The translations under genes were made by a program, and so were the position numbers. Source: Burkholderia ubonensis (GTDB lineage: Bacteria; Pseudomonadota; Gammaproteobacteria; Burkholderiales; Burkholderiaceae). From it: 64,000 nt of DNA. How positions within the stretch are numbered: position 1 is the stretch's first letter; every line of letters starts with the position of its first letter. This document shows, one piece after another, positions 25,864-34,606 of the stretch. The notes below the pieces were generated by a model. That model was not told where the DNA came from. It worked only from the letters and a program-made list of their open reading frames with translations, and did not search any database. The DNA lies in NCBI RefSeq assembly GCF_001718695.1, contig NZ_CP013422.1:2108001-2172000 (forward strand). The letters run 5' to 3'.

Positions 25864-27222
25864 TCAATGTCCGAGCGGCTCCGCGTTGCCCGACGACGGC
25901 GCAGCCTCATACGGCCGCGCGGTCTGCTTGATCAGCAGCGCGACGCAGGACAGCACGCCTGCAACGGCGATCGTCGCGAACACGCCTGCGAACGTGAAGT
26001 GGCGGCGCGTCAGCTCGGCGACGAGAAACGAGCCGGCAATCCCGCCGAAGCGCCCGACGCCGAGCATCCACGCGACGCCGGTGCCGCGCCCCTCGGTCGG
26101 ATAGAACGCCGCCGCCAGCGCGGGCATCGACGATTGCGCGGTGTTCATCAGCACGCCGGCGACGAACACGATCAGCACGAGCAGCCCGACGTTGCCGACC
26201 GCCTGCCCGATCGCATACACGCTGACGGCCGTCAGCGCATAGCACACGGCAATCACGCGGTTCGCATTGAAGCGGTCCATCAGCACGCCGCACAACACGG
26301 CGCCGACGCCGCCCAGCGGGAACAGCGCCGAGATCAGCGTTGCGCTTTTCGGGGTCAGGCCGGCCTCCTTCAGCAGGATCGGCATCCAGTTGATCGACGC
26401 GTAGAAGATCACGAGGCCCATGAAGTAGGCCAGCCACAGCATCACGGAGCCGACGACGTACGAGCGCGACAGCACGACGCCGATGCCCTTGCTGCCCGTC
26501 TGCGGCGCCGTCTCCGTCATCACGAACGAGGCGGCGTTCAGCGCGTCGCGCGAAATGCGCGCCAGCGTCGCGCGGATGCGGTCGACGGGCTGGCTGTTCG
26601 CGACCATGAAGCGGACCGATTCCGGCATCTTGACGAGCAGCAGGACGCCGAGCAGCAACGGCGTCACGCCGCCCAGCATCAGCACGCTGCGCCAGCCGAA
26701 ATGCGGAATCATCCACGCGGCGAGGAAACCGCCGAACGCGGCGCCGAGCGGAAAGCCGCAGAACATCAGGTTGATCACGGTCGCGCGGCGCTTGTCCGGG
26801 CAGAACTCGCCCATCATCGTGACGGCGTTCGGCATCGCCGCGCCCAGGCCGACGCCGGTCACGAAACGCAGGACCGTCAGCTGTTCGATGCCCGACGAGA
26901 ACGCGGAAACGAGACACGCCGCGCCGAACAGGAACACCGAGCCGAGCAGCAGCGCGCGGCGCCCGAGACGGTCGGACAGCGGGCCCGACACGAGCGCGCC
27001 GCACGCGAGGCCGAACAGCGCGGCGCTGAGCACGGGCGCGAGATCGGGCTTGGTGAGATGCCATTCGGTCAGCAGCGACGGCGCAATGAAGCCGATCGCG
27101 GCGGTGTCGAAACCGTCCAGCAGGACGATCACGAAACACATGAGGAAGACGAGCCACTGAAAGCCGCCGAACGGCTGCTCGTTGATGAAGGTCTGTACGT
27201 TGACGACCGGGGTGCGATTCAT
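25864..27222 (-). CDS. pcaK: Aromatic acid:H+ symporter PcaK (AAHS family MFS)
   Basis: A 452-residue, 12-TM major facilitator for 4-hydroxybenzoate/protocatechuate uptake. The family signature LLDGFDTAAIGFIAPSL is in TM1 (acidic residues needed for symport), with the MFS A-like motif GPLSDRLGRRALLLGS between TM2 and TM3 and MDRFNANR in the second half. It is the last gene of the pob/pca block, 152 bases after pcaC. That placement and the motif make aromatic-acid uptake the best assignment. Confidence 0.9.
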   Translation of the reverse strand: MNRTPVVNVQTFINEQPFGGFQWLVFLMCFVIVLLDGFDTAAIGFIAPSLLTEWHLTKPDLAPVLSAALFGLACGALVSGPLSDRLGRRALLLGSVFLFGAACLVSAFSSGIEQLTVLRFVTGVGLGAAMPNAVTMMGEFCPDKRRATVINLMFCGFPLGAAFGGFLAAWMIPHFGWRSVLMLGGVTPLLLGVLLLVKMPESVRFMVANSQPVDRIRATLARISRDALNAASFVMTETAPQTGSKGIGVVLSRSYVVGSVMLWLAYFMGLVIFYASINWMPILLKEAGLTPKSATLISALFPLGGVGAVLCGVLMDRFNANRVIAVCYALTAVSVYAIGQAVGNVGLLVLIVFVAGVLMNTAQSSMPALAAAFYPTEGRGTGVAWMLGVGRFGGIAGSFLVAELTRRHFTFAGVFATIAVAGVLSCVALLIKQTARPYEAAPSSGNAEPLGH

Positions 27223-27374
27223 CGCCTGTCTCCTGATATATAAGCGGCGCGGCTCATCGGCCGCGCCCTCCTTTGTTTGCGCACCGGATTCGATGCGCTG
27301 CGTGCCGATGCACTGTCGGCACGTTTGTTGTCAGCCCGTTCATGCGGGCTTCGTCGTCGGCGTCCGGCAGGCCG

Positions 27375-27761
27375 TCAACCCGCCCCGTCCTGCTCCTTGA
27401 AGATCCTGTCCGCGAGATGGAACGCCGAGTTCGCCGCCGGCACGCCGCAGTAGATCGCGGTCTGCAGCAGCACTTCCTTGATCTCGTCGCGCGTCACGCC
27501 GTTGTTGCGCGCCGCGCGCAGATGCAGCGCAAGTTCCTCGCCGCGGTTCAGCGCGACCATCATCGCGATCGTCAGCAGGCTGCGCGTGTGGCGCGGCAGC
27601 CCGTCGCGCGTCCAGATCTCACCCCATGCATAGCGCGTGATCAGGTTCTGGAATTCCTCGGTTACCTCGGTGCGGCTCTCGATCGAACGGTCGACGTGCG
27701 CGTCGCCGAGCACCGCGCGGCGCACCGTCATCCCCGCTTCGTAACGTTGCTGGTCATCCAT
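27375..27761 (-). CDS. pcaC: 4-carboxymuconolactone decarboxylase
   Basis: A 128-residue alpha-helical enzyme that decarboxylates gamma-carboxymuconolactone to 3-oxoadipate enol-lactone in the protocatechuate branch. It shows the CMD-family sequence TRSLLTIAMMVALNRGEELALHLRAARNNGVTRDEIKEVLLQTAIYCGVPAAN; family length is about 125-130. It starts 10 bases after the pcaD stop. Confidence 0.95.
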   Translation of the reverse strand: MDDQQRYEAGMTVRRAVLGDAHVDRSIESRTEVTEEFQNLITRYAWGEIWTRDGLPRHTRSLLTIAMMVALNRGEELALHLRAARNNGVTRDEIKEVLLQTAIYCGVPAANSAFHLADRIFKEQDGAG

Positions 27762-27771
27762 CGCGGGCTCC

Positions 27772-28557
27772 TCAGGCAGTCAGGAAATCGAGCAGCGCGC
27801 GGTTGAAGCCGTCCGTGCACTCGATGTTCGAGATGTGCGCGGCGTCGAATTCGACGTGCTTCGCGCCGGGAATCGCGGCCGCGAGCGCGCGGCCCTGGTC
27901 GGGCGGCGTCGACAGGTCATGCGTGCCCGTCACGACGAGCACCGGCAGCGCGATGCCCTTCACTTCGTCGCGCAGGTCGGCTGCGTTCAGCGCGTCGCAG
28001 TTCGCCGCATAGCCGTCCTTGTCGGTATGCACGAACGTGTCGCGGATCGCGTCGATCAGGCGCGGCTCGCGCTCGACGAACGCATTCGTGAACCAGCGCG
28101 GCAGCACCGCGTCGGCAAGCGCGGCCATCCCTTCGGTGCGCGCCTTCTGCGCGCGCGGCGCCCACACTTCCGGCGAGCCGATCTTCGCGGCGGTGTTCGC
28201 GAGCACCGCGCGGCCGATTCGCGACGGGAAGCGCGCGGCGAGCGCCGCGCCCGTCAGGCCGCCCATCGAGATCCCGCAGAAGTGCGCGCGGGCGATGCCG
28301 ACGTGATCGAGCAGGCCGATCACGTCGCCCGCGAGCTGGTCGATCGTGTACGAGCCGGCCGGGGCGGCCGAATGGCCGTGGCCGCGCGTGTCGTAGCGCA
28401 GGATGTTGAAGTGCTGCGCGAGCGGGCGGATCTGCGGCGCCCACATCTGCAGGTCGGCGCCGAGCGAGTTCGAGAAGACGAGCCACGGCGCGTCGTCGCG
28501 CGCGGCGCGATCGATCCGGTAATGCAGTTGCACGCCGTTGACAGTGGCGAAAGGCAA
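27772..28557 (-). CDS. pcaD: 3-oxoadipate enol-lactonase
   Basis: A 261-residue alpha/beta hydrolase that opens 3-oxoadipate enol-lactone to 3-oxoadipate. Nucleophile elbow CGISMGG, oxyanion-side RYDTRGHGHS, the acid within VVTGTHDLSTPP and the terminal HISNIECTDGF histidine are all present. The canonical start PFATVNGVQLHYR is preceded by TTG at 28557 with a strong aaggag site. No stop in this frame separates it from the end of pcaB, which lies in the same frame beyond the pcaB frameshift. Confidence 0.93.
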   Translation of the reverse strand: MPFATVNGVQLHYRIDRAARDDAPWLVFSNSLGADLQMWAPQIRPLAQHFNILRYDTRGHGHSAAPAGSYTIDQLAGDVIGLLDHVGIARAHFCGISMGGLTGAALAARFPSRIGRAVLANTAAKIGSPEVWAPRAQKARTEGMAALADAVLPRWFTNAFVEREPRLIDAIRDTFVHTDKDGYAANCDALNAADLRDEVKGIALPVLVVTGTHDLSTPPDQGRALAAAIPGAKHVEFDAAHISNIECTDGFNRALLDFLTA

Positions 28558-29930
28558 GGGTTCTCCTTGAGGGTTCGGGCCCGCATACGCGGCGAGCACG
28601 GCATCGACATAGGCATGCGCCTCGCCGACGTAATGGGCGGGATCGAGCAGGCTTTTGCGAGCGCGTCGCGCGACAGATGGGCGGACACGGCAGGATCGGC
28701 GGCGAGCACGTCGAACAGCGTCGCGCCGGTGCGCACCGCTTCCTTCGACGCGTGCTCGACGAGATGGTGCGCATCGAGCCGGCCGATCCGGTCGCCGAGC
28801 GCGAGCATCACCGCCTCGCCGAGAATCAGGCCGCGCGTCAGGTCGAGGTTGGCGGCGAGGCGTTCGGTATTGACGTCGAGACCCGCGACGATCTGTGCGA
28901 TCTGCGCGAGCGCGCCGCCGGTCAGGCGCGCGAGGTCGGGCAGCGCGTCCCATTCGGCCTGCCAGCCGCCGAGCGCGCGCTCGTGCTCCTGGACCATCCC
29001 CGCGAACACCGTCGCGACGAGGCCCGGCGCGCGCACCGCGGCGGTCAGCACCGCCGCGCAGCCGACCGGGTTGCGCTTGTGCGGCATCGTCGACGAGCCG
29101 CCCTTGCCGGCCGCGGCCGGTTCGCCGAGCTCGCCGACTTCGGTCTGCATCTGCAACGACACGTCGCGCGCGATCTTGCCGAGCGTGCCGATGAGCATGC
29201 CGAAGCATGCGGCCGCCTCGGCGATGCGGTCGCGCTGCGTGTGCCACGGCACGGCCGGCAACGCGAGGTCCAGATCATCTGCAAGGGCCGCCGTTACGCC
29301 GCGCGCATGCTCGCGCAAGCTCGCGAGCGTGCCCGCCGCGCCGCCGAACTGCAGCACCAGCGCACGCGCGCGCAATTCGGCGAAGCGCGCGCGATGGCGC
29401 AGCAGCGCGTCGAGCCATTGCGCGAATTTCAGGCCGAGCGTGATCGGCAGCGCCTGCTGCAGCCACGTGCGGCCGATCATCGGCGTCGCGCGATGCCGGT
29501 GCGCGTGTTCCGCCAGCGACGCACAAGCCGCGTCGAGCATCGGTTCGAGCATGTCGAGCGTGTCGCGCAATTGCAAGACGGTCGCGGTATCGATGATGTC
29601 CTGGCTCGTCGCGCCCCAATGCACGAACTTCGCGGCTTCGGGATCGTCGGCCTTCACGCGCGCGGTCAGTTGCTTGACGAGCGGAATCGCGAGGTTGCCG
29701 CCGAGCGCGGCGTCGCGCGCGAGCGCGTCGGCGTCGAGCTGGTCGGCTTGGCATGCGCGCTCGATCGGCGCGACGGCGGCGGCGGGAATCACCTGGCGCA
29801 CGGCGAGCGCGCGCGCGAGCGCCGCCTCGACGTCGAGCATGCGCTGGACGGTCGCACGGGGCGACCAGATCCGGTTGAGCGGCTCGGTGCCGCAGATGAG
29901 GGAGGTCAGGCGGGCGCTGTCTTCGAGCAT
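28320..29930 (-). CDS. pcaB: 3-carboxy-cis,cis-muconate cycloisomerase, frameshifted near the 3' end
   Basis: Class II fumarase/aspartase-superfamily enzyme that converts 3-carboxy-cis,cis-muconate to 4-carboxymuconolactone. Residues 1 to about 425 are intact, including KFVHWGATSQDIIDTA and the signature GSSTMPHKRNPVG. At an AAAA run on the coding strand (28653-28656) the expected ending (LLDPAHYVGEAHAYVDAVLA) moves to another frame, and the actual frame continues as CSIPPITSARR into pcaD until 28320. A single-base deletion is the simplest explanation. Restoring the frame joins pcaB in frame to pcaD without a stop. Start at 29930 (MLEDSARLTSLICGTEPL) matches the family. Confidence 0.85.
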   Translation of the reverse strand: MLEDSARLTSLICGTEPLNRIWSPRATVQRMLDVEAALARALAVRQVIPAAAVAPIERACQADQLDADALARDAALGGNLAIPLVKQLTARVKADDPEAAKFVHWGATSQDIIDTATVLQLRDTLDMLEPMLDAACASLAEHAHRHRATPMIGRTWLQQALPITLGLKFAQWLDALLRHRARFAELRARALVLQFGGAAGTLASLREHARGVTAALADDLDLALPAVPWHTQRDRIAEAAACFGMLIGTLGKIARDVSLQMQTEVGELGEPAAAGKGGSSTMPHKRNPVGCAAVLTAAVRAPGLVATVFAGMVQEHERALGGWQAEWDALPDLARLTGGALAQIAQIVAGLDVNTERLAANLDLTRGLILGEAVMLALGDRIGRLDAHHLVEHASKEAVRTGATLFDVLAADPAVSAHLSRDALAKACSIPPITSARRMPMSMPCSPRMRARTLKENPCLSPLSTACNCITGSIAPRATTRRGSSSRTRSAPTCRCGRRRSARSRSTSTSCATTRAATAIRPPRPARTRSTSSRAT

Positions 29931-30017
29931 GGCGTCAGGGATGGGAAGCGGCGTGCGCCTATTGTCCACCGAAGCACGCCGGCGTGCGCTTGAGTGCACA
30001 TGCCGGCTGCTTCGGGT

Positions 30018-30674
30018 TCAGGCCGCAGCCTTCTGCGTCGCGTCGATCAGCGGCACGCCGGTCAGCTTCTGCAGCTCGTCGAACGACAGATCGGTGAAGA
30101 TCTCCGTCACCGCGAGGCCGTCGCGCGTCACGTCGAGCACGGCGAGGTCCGTATAGACGCGGCTCACGCAGTTGATGCCCGTGACCGGATACGAGCATTG
30201 CGCGACGATCTTGCTCTCGCCCTGCTTCGTCAGGTGCTCCATCATCACGAACACCTGCTTCGCGCCGATCGCGAGGTCCATCGCTCCGCCGACGGCCGGA
30301 ATCGCATCGGGCGCGCCGGTGTGCCAGTTCGCGAGGTCGCCCGTCGCGGACACCTGGAACGCGCCGAGCACGCAATAGTCGAGATGGCCGCCGCGCATCA
30401 TCGCGAACGAATCGGCGTGGTGGAAATACGCGCCGCCCGTGAGCAGCGTCACGTGCTGCTTGCCCGCGTTGATCAGCTCGTCGTCTTCGTCGCCGGGCGC
30501 GGGCGCCGGGCCCATGCCGAGCAGGCCGTTCTCGCTGTGCAGGAAGATTTCCTTGTTCGGATCGAGGTGGTTGCCCACCAGCGTCGGCACGCCGATGCCG
30601 AGGTTCACGTACGCGCCTTCGGGAATGTCCTGGGCGACGCGCTTGGCCATTTCATCGCGGGTCAGTCGTTTCAT
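30018..30674 (-). CDS. pcaJ: 3-oxoadipate CoA-transferase subunit B
   Basis: A 218-residue beta subunit of the CoA-transferase that activates 3-oxoadipate with succinyl-CoA. It has the SENG active-site motif (FLHSENGLLGMGP, containing the catalytic Glu) and GIGVPTLV. Start at 30674 (MKRLTRDEMAKRVAQDIPEG) fits the family; 16 bases after pcaI. Confidence 0.94.
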   Translation of the reverse strand: MKRLTRDEMAKRVAQDIPEGAYVNLGIGVPTLVGNHLDPNKEIFLHSENGLLGMGPAPAPGDEDDELINAGKQHVTLLTGGAYFHHADSFAMMRGGHLDYCVLGAFQVSATGDLANWHTGAPDAIPAVGGAMDLAIGAKQVFVMMEHLTKQGESKIVAQCSYPVTGINCVSRVYTDLAVLDVTRDGLAVTEIFTDLSFDELQKLTGVPLIDATQKAAA

Positions 30675-30690
30675 GTCGGTTTTCCTCGAG

Positions 30691-31410
30691 TCAGGCAGCT
30701 TGGGACACCACGGCGCGTTCGGCAGCCAGCTCGGCCGCATGCGCGGCCTGCGGCACCTCGACGATTCGCTGCACGAAAATGCCCGGCGTCACGATGTGCT
30801 CCGGGTTCAGCCCGCCGAGCTGCACGACTTCCGACACCTGGACGATCGACACCTTCGCCGCGCTGGCCATGATCGGCCCGAAGTTGCGCGCGGTCTTGCG
30901 GTATACGAGGTTGCCCCAGCGGTCGCCCTTGTACGCCTTCACGAGCGCGAAATCCGCGTGGATCGGCTTCTCGAGCACGTAGAGCCTGCCGTCGATCTCG
31001 CGCGTTTCCTTGCCTTCGGCAAGCTTCGTGCCGTAGCCGGTCGGCGTGAAGAAGCCGCCGATGCCCGCGCCCGCCGCGCGGATGCGCTCGGCGAGGTTGC
31101 CCTGCGGCACCAGCTCGAGCTCGATCTCGCCCGCGCGGTACAGCGCGTCGAACACCTGCGAATCGCTCTGGCGCGGGAACGAGCAGATGATCTTGCGCAC
31201 CCGCTTCGCCTTCAGCAGCGCCGCGAGGCCGGTTTCGCCGTTGCCCGCGTTGTTGTTGACGATCGTCAGATCGCGCGCGCCTTGCTCGATCAGCGCGTCG
31301 ATCAGCTCGGACGGCATGCCGGCCGTGCCGAAGCCGCCGATCATGATCGTCGCGCCGTCGTGAACGTCGGCGACCGCCGACTGAAGCGATTCGAAAATCT
31401 TGTTGACCAT
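30691..31410 (-). CDS. pcaI: 3-oxoadipate CoA-transferase subunit A
   Basis: A 239-residue alpha subunit with the CoA-transferase family I motif GATIMIGGFGTAGMPSELI near residue 20 and NNNAGNGETGL. It pairs with PcaJ. First gene after the PcaR-like inverted repeat, so it probably heads a pcaIJBDCK transcript. Confidence 0.95.
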   Translation of the reverse strand: MVNKIFESLQSAVADVHDGATIMIGGFGTAGMPSELIDALIEQGARDLTIVNNNAGNGETGLAALLKAKRVRKIICSFPRQSDSQVFDALYRAGEIELELVPQGNLAERIRAAGAGIGGFFTPTGYGTKLAEGKETREIDGRLYVLEKPIHADFALVKAYKGDRWGNLVYRKTARNFGPIMASAAKVSIVQVSEVVQLGGLNPEHIVTPGIFVQRIVEVPQAAHAAELAAERAVVSQAA

Positions 31411-31508
31411 GTCTCTTCCTGATACGTACCCGCGGCACGAGGCGCGGCCTGTCGAGGGGACACGCGCGTCTCGCGTGCCGCGCCGGGCCCGTGTCCGGGC
31501 CCGACTTT

Positions 31509-31542
31509 GTTCGCTAATCGAACCATGATTCGATTAGCGAAC
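31509..31542. promoter_or_regulatory. Perfect inverted repeat, PcaR-like operator
   Basis: Two 14-bp arms (31509-31522 and 31529-31542) are perfect inverted copies of gttcgctaatcgaa, separated by 6 bases, located about 100-130 bases before the pcaI start and just after pobA. Each arm resembles the 15-bp PcaR site described in Pseudomonas putida (gttcgataatcgcac as I recall it, about 12-13 of 15 matching). An IclR-family PcaR regulator is the natural candidate; none is encoded in the window. Confidence 0.8.
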
Positions 31543-31551
31543 CACGGCCGA

Positions 31552-32781
31552 TCATAGGGTCGTGCACAGCGCGTTGTCAAGGCGGGATGCCTCGGGGGTC
31601 TCGTCGTCGAACGGCAGCCCGACGTAGTTCTCCGCGAGCGCCTGGGCGGCGGCCCGGGAACGCGTCACGTACTTGAGTTCGGCGAGCTTCAGGCGATTGA
31701 CGAACGGCGTGTCGTCCTCGGACGGGTGCAGCATGTTCGTCATGAAGTAGGAGAAATGCTCGGCGCGCCAAATGCGGTCGAGGCAGGTTGCCGAATACGC
31801 GTCGAGCAGCGCCGCGCCGCCATCCCGGTAGCGCGCGCCGAGCGCGCGGGCCAGCGCGCGGACGTCGGCGACCGCGAGGTTCATCCCCTTCGCTCCGGTC
31901 GGCGGCACGATGTGCGCGGCGTCGCCGGCGAGGAAGAGGCGGCCGTACTGCATCGTCTCCGACACGAAGCTGCGCATCGGCGTCACGCTTTTCTGCGTGA
32001 TCCGGCCCTCGGACGGCGTCCAGCCCGTGTCGTTCGAGAAGCGCGTGTGCAGCTCGTCCCAGATCCGCGCGTCGGACCATTCGTCGACGTTCTCGTCCGG
32101 CCGGCATTGCAGGTAGAGGCGCGTGACGGCGGGCGAGCGCATCGAGAACAGCGCGAAGCCGCGCTCGTGATGCGCATAGACGAGCTCGTCGAGCGACGGC
32201 GCCGCGTCCGCGAGAATGCCGAGCCACGCATACGGGTACACGCGCTCGAACGTACGCTGCCGTTCGGCGGGAATGGCCTGCCGCGCGATGCCGTGGAAGC
32301 CGTCGCAGCCGGCGATGTAGTCGCAGTCGATGCGGTCCGCGCGGCCGTCCGCATGCTTGAAGGTGACGTACGGCTTGTCGCCGTCGACGTCGTGCAGCGC
32401 GACGTCGCTCACCTCGAAGTGCATTGCATGGCCGTGCTCGACGCCGGCCGCGATCAGGTCGCGCACCACTTCGTGCTGGCTGTAGACGGTGATCGCGCGC
32501 CCGCCGGTCAGCCCGGTCAGGTCGATGCGGTGACGCTGGCCGCCGAACAGCAGCTCGATGCCGTGATGCTCGAGCCCTTCGCGGCGCATCCGGCTGCCGA
32601 GGCCGGCCGCATTCAGCGTGTCGACCGTGCCCTGCTCGAGCACGCCGGCGCGGATCCGGTTCTCGCAGTATTCGCGCGACCGCGCCTCGACGAGCACGGA
32701 ATCGACGCCTTGCAGGCGCAGCAGATGGGAAAGCAGAAGGCCGGACGGGCCGGCGCCGATGATTGCGACCTGGGTGCGCAT
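31552..32781 (-). CDS. pobA: 4-hydroxybenzoate 3-monooxygenase
   Basis: A 409-residue FAD-dependent hydroxylase producing protocatechuate from 4-hydroxybenzoate with NADPH and O2. Motifs: GAGPSG dinucleotide fold (residues 9-14), RIRAGVLEQGTVD near residue 42 (substrate and NADPH contacts), the GCDGFHGIAR DG motif, and LAGDAAHIVPPTGAKGMNLA. Slightly longer than P. fluorescens PobA (394). It is divergent from a LysR gene and upstream of pcaI on the same strand. Confidence 0.95.
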   Translation of the reverse strand: MRTQVAIIGAGPSGLLLSHLLRLQGVDSVLVEARSREYCENRIRAGVLEQGTVDTLNAAGLGSRMRREGLEHHGIELLFGGQRHRIDLTGLTGGRAITVYSQHEVVRDLIAAGVEHGHAMHFEVSDVALHDVDGDKPYVTFKHADGRADRIDCDYIAGCDGFHGIARQAIPAERQRTFERVYPYAWLGILADAAPSLDELVYAHHERGFALFSMRSPAVTRLYLQCRPDENVDEWSDARIWDELHTRFSNDTGWTPSEGRITQKSVTPMRSFVSETMQYGRLFLAGDAAHIVPPTGAKGMNLAVADVRALARALGARYRDGGAALLDAYSATCLDRIWRAEHFSYFMTNMLHPSEDDTPFVNRLKLAELKYVTRSRAAAQALAENYVGLPFDDETPEASRLDNALCTTL

Positions 32782-32798
32782 TGTTCGTCTCCTGTGTC

Positions 32799-32870
32799 GA
32801 CCCGAGTTGGCGCTTCAGCGCTTACTCGGGTCTCATGCAAAGCAACATTGATTCGAATAGTGAAACGAAT
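32799..32870. promoter_or_regulatory. pobA/LysR divergent control region with two inverted repeats
   Basis: Between the divergent genes lie an 8-bp perfect inverted repeat (gacccgag 32799-32806 / ctcgggtc 32825-32832) and a LysR-style interrupted dyad attcg-N10-cgaat (32851-32870). The latter has the spacing expected for LTTR recognition near a promoter and suggests the adjacent LysR protein acts here. Confidence 0.55.
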
Positions 32871-32946
32871 TTCAGCGCTTTCCCGACTATGCGGCAACGC
32901 GATTAAGGAGATAACTTGTATACGCCTCGCAAATAGTGGTGCTCTG

Positions 32947-33873
32947 ATGGATGCGCTCGATCTGAACCTGATTCCCTACCTCGTCGCGCTCGACGACACC
33001 CGCAACGTGAGCCGCGCCGGCGACCAGCTCGGCGTCAGCCAGCCGCGCGTGAGCGCGGCGCTCGGCCGCCTGCGCGAATATTTCGGCGATCCGCTGTTCG
33101 TGCGCACGTCGCGCGGCATGGAGCCGACGCCGCGCGCGCTGGCGCTGCTGCCCGCCGCGCGCGACGCGCTCGCGCAGATCGAGCGCGGCCTCGTCGCGCC
33201 GCACGACTTCGATCCGGCGACGAGCACGCATACGTTCTCGATCGCGCTGTCGGACGTCGGCGAGATCGTGTTCCTGCCGAAGCTGCTGCAGGCGTTCGCA
33301 ACGCGCGCGCCGCATGCGAACCTGCGCTCGGCGTCGCTGTCGCATGACGAAGTCGGGCGCGGCCTCGAAGCCGGTTCGCTCGATCTCGCGGTCGGCTACT
33401 TCCCCGATCTGGACGGCAACAACTTCTTCCAGCAGCGGCTCTTCACGCACCGCTTCGTGTGCCTGATGCGGCGCGGCCATCCGCTCGAACAGGCGCGGCC
33501 GTTCACGGTCGAGCAGTACCTCGCGTGCGGGCATGCGGTGGTGCGAGCGGAGGGACGCAGCCAGGAAGTGCTCGAGAAATATCTCGCGAAACAGCGGATG
33601 CATCGGCGCGCGGTGCTCGAGACGCCGCACTTCATGAGCCTGCCGTTCATCCTGAGCCGCACCGACCTGATCGCGACGGTGCCGCACGCGATCGGCTACG
33701 CATATGCGGCCGAGCACGCGTTCATCACGCCCGTCGAGCCGCCGCTCGCGCTGCCGCACTTCGACCTGAAGCAGCACTGGCATCGCAAGTTTCACAACGA
33801 CCCGCGCACCGCGTGGCTGCGCGGCATCGTCGCGTCGCTGTTCAACGACGAGCAGGACGAGTGGCCGAAGTGA
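32947..33873 (+). CDS. LysR-family regulator, probably of pobA
   Basis: A 308-residue LTTR of the NahR/NodD-like branch: LNLIPYLVALDDTRNVSRAGDQLGVSQPRVSAALGRLREYFGDPLFVRT in the HTH, with effector domain from about residue 90. It is transcribed divergently from pobA across a dyad-containing control region. By position it likely responds to 4-hydroxybenzoate or a pathway intermediate. Burkholderia PobR proteins I know of are AraC-type, so I do not use that name. Confidence 0.88.
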   Translation: MDALDLNLIPYLVALDDTRNVSRAGDQLGVSQPRVSAALGRLREYFGDPLFVRTSRGMEPTPRALALLPAARDALAQIERGLVAPHDFDPATSTHTFSIALSDVGEIVFLPKLLQAFATRAPHANLRSASLSHDEVGRGLEAGSLDLAVGYFPDLDGNNFFQQRLFTHRFVCLMRRGHPLEQARPFTVEQYLACGHAVVRAEGRSQEVLEKYLAKQRMHRRAVLETPHFMSLPFILSRTDLIATVPHAIGYAYAAEHAFITPVEPPLALPHFDLKQHWHRKFHNDPRTAWLRGIVASLFNDEQDEWPK

Positions 33874-33976
33874 GCCGGCCGCGCGGTTGCCGCGCGACAC
33901 ACGACCGTCGAAAGCATGAAACAATGCTCCCCATCTCGCCGCCGCCGCAGGCGGCCATACTCGATGGAGCGAATAC

Positions 33977-34606
33977 ATGGGTAAGAAATCCTCGCGGCCC
34001 GAACCGGCCGCGTCCCGGCCGAGCCGTTCGGAGGCCGAGGCAGCCGTCCGCGTGCTGCTGCGCTGGGCCGGCGACGATCCGGCGCGCGAAGGCCTCGTCG
34101 ACACGCCGGCGCGCGTCGTGCGCGCGTACGAGGAGTTCTTCTCCGGCTATGCGATCGAACCGCGCGACATCCTCGCGCGCACGTTCAGCGAGGTCGACGG
34201 CTACGACGAGATGATCGTGCTGAAGGACATCCGCTTCGAAAGCTACTGCGAGCATCACATGGTGCCGATCATCGGCCGCGCGCACGTCGCGTACCTGCCG
34301 AATCACCGCGTCGTCGGCATCTCGAAGCTCGCGCGGCTCGTCGACGCATTCGCGAAGCGTCTGCAGATCCAGGAAAAGATGACCGTGCAGATCGCCGACA
34401 CGCTGTTCGACGTGCTGCAGCCGAAAGGCGTCGGCGTGATTCTCGAAGCCGCGCACCAGTGCATCTCGACGCGCGGCATCCACAAGCCGGGCGTCGAGAT
34501 GGTCACGTCGCGCATGCTCGGCACGTTCCGCACCGATCCGTCGACGCGGCGCGAATTCCTGTCGATCGTCGCGAATCCTTCTTCCGTGAACCTGACGAAT
34601 ACGTAA
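33977..34606 (+). CDS. folE: GTP cyclohydrolase I
   Basis: A 209-residue homo-oligomeric Zn enzyme making 7,8-dihydroneopterin triphosphate from GTP. Conserved blocks: [38 protein letters not shown] (zinc Cys and His residues) and HQCISTRG (second Zn Cys). The N-terminal 20 residues are basic and variable. The stop codon is directly followed by the ATG of the pteridine-reductase-like SDR gene, so the two are co-translated. Confidence 0.95.
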   Translation: MGKKSSRPEPAASRPSRSEAEAAVRVLLRWAGDDPAREGLVDTPARVVRAYEEFFSGYAIEPRDILARTFSEVDGYDEMIVLKDIRFESYCEHHMVPIIGRAHVAYLPNHRVVGISKLARLVDAFAKRLQIQEKMTVQIADTLFDVLQPKGVGVILEAAHQCISTRGIHKPGVEMVTSRMLGTFRTDPSTRREFLSIVANPSSVNLTNT

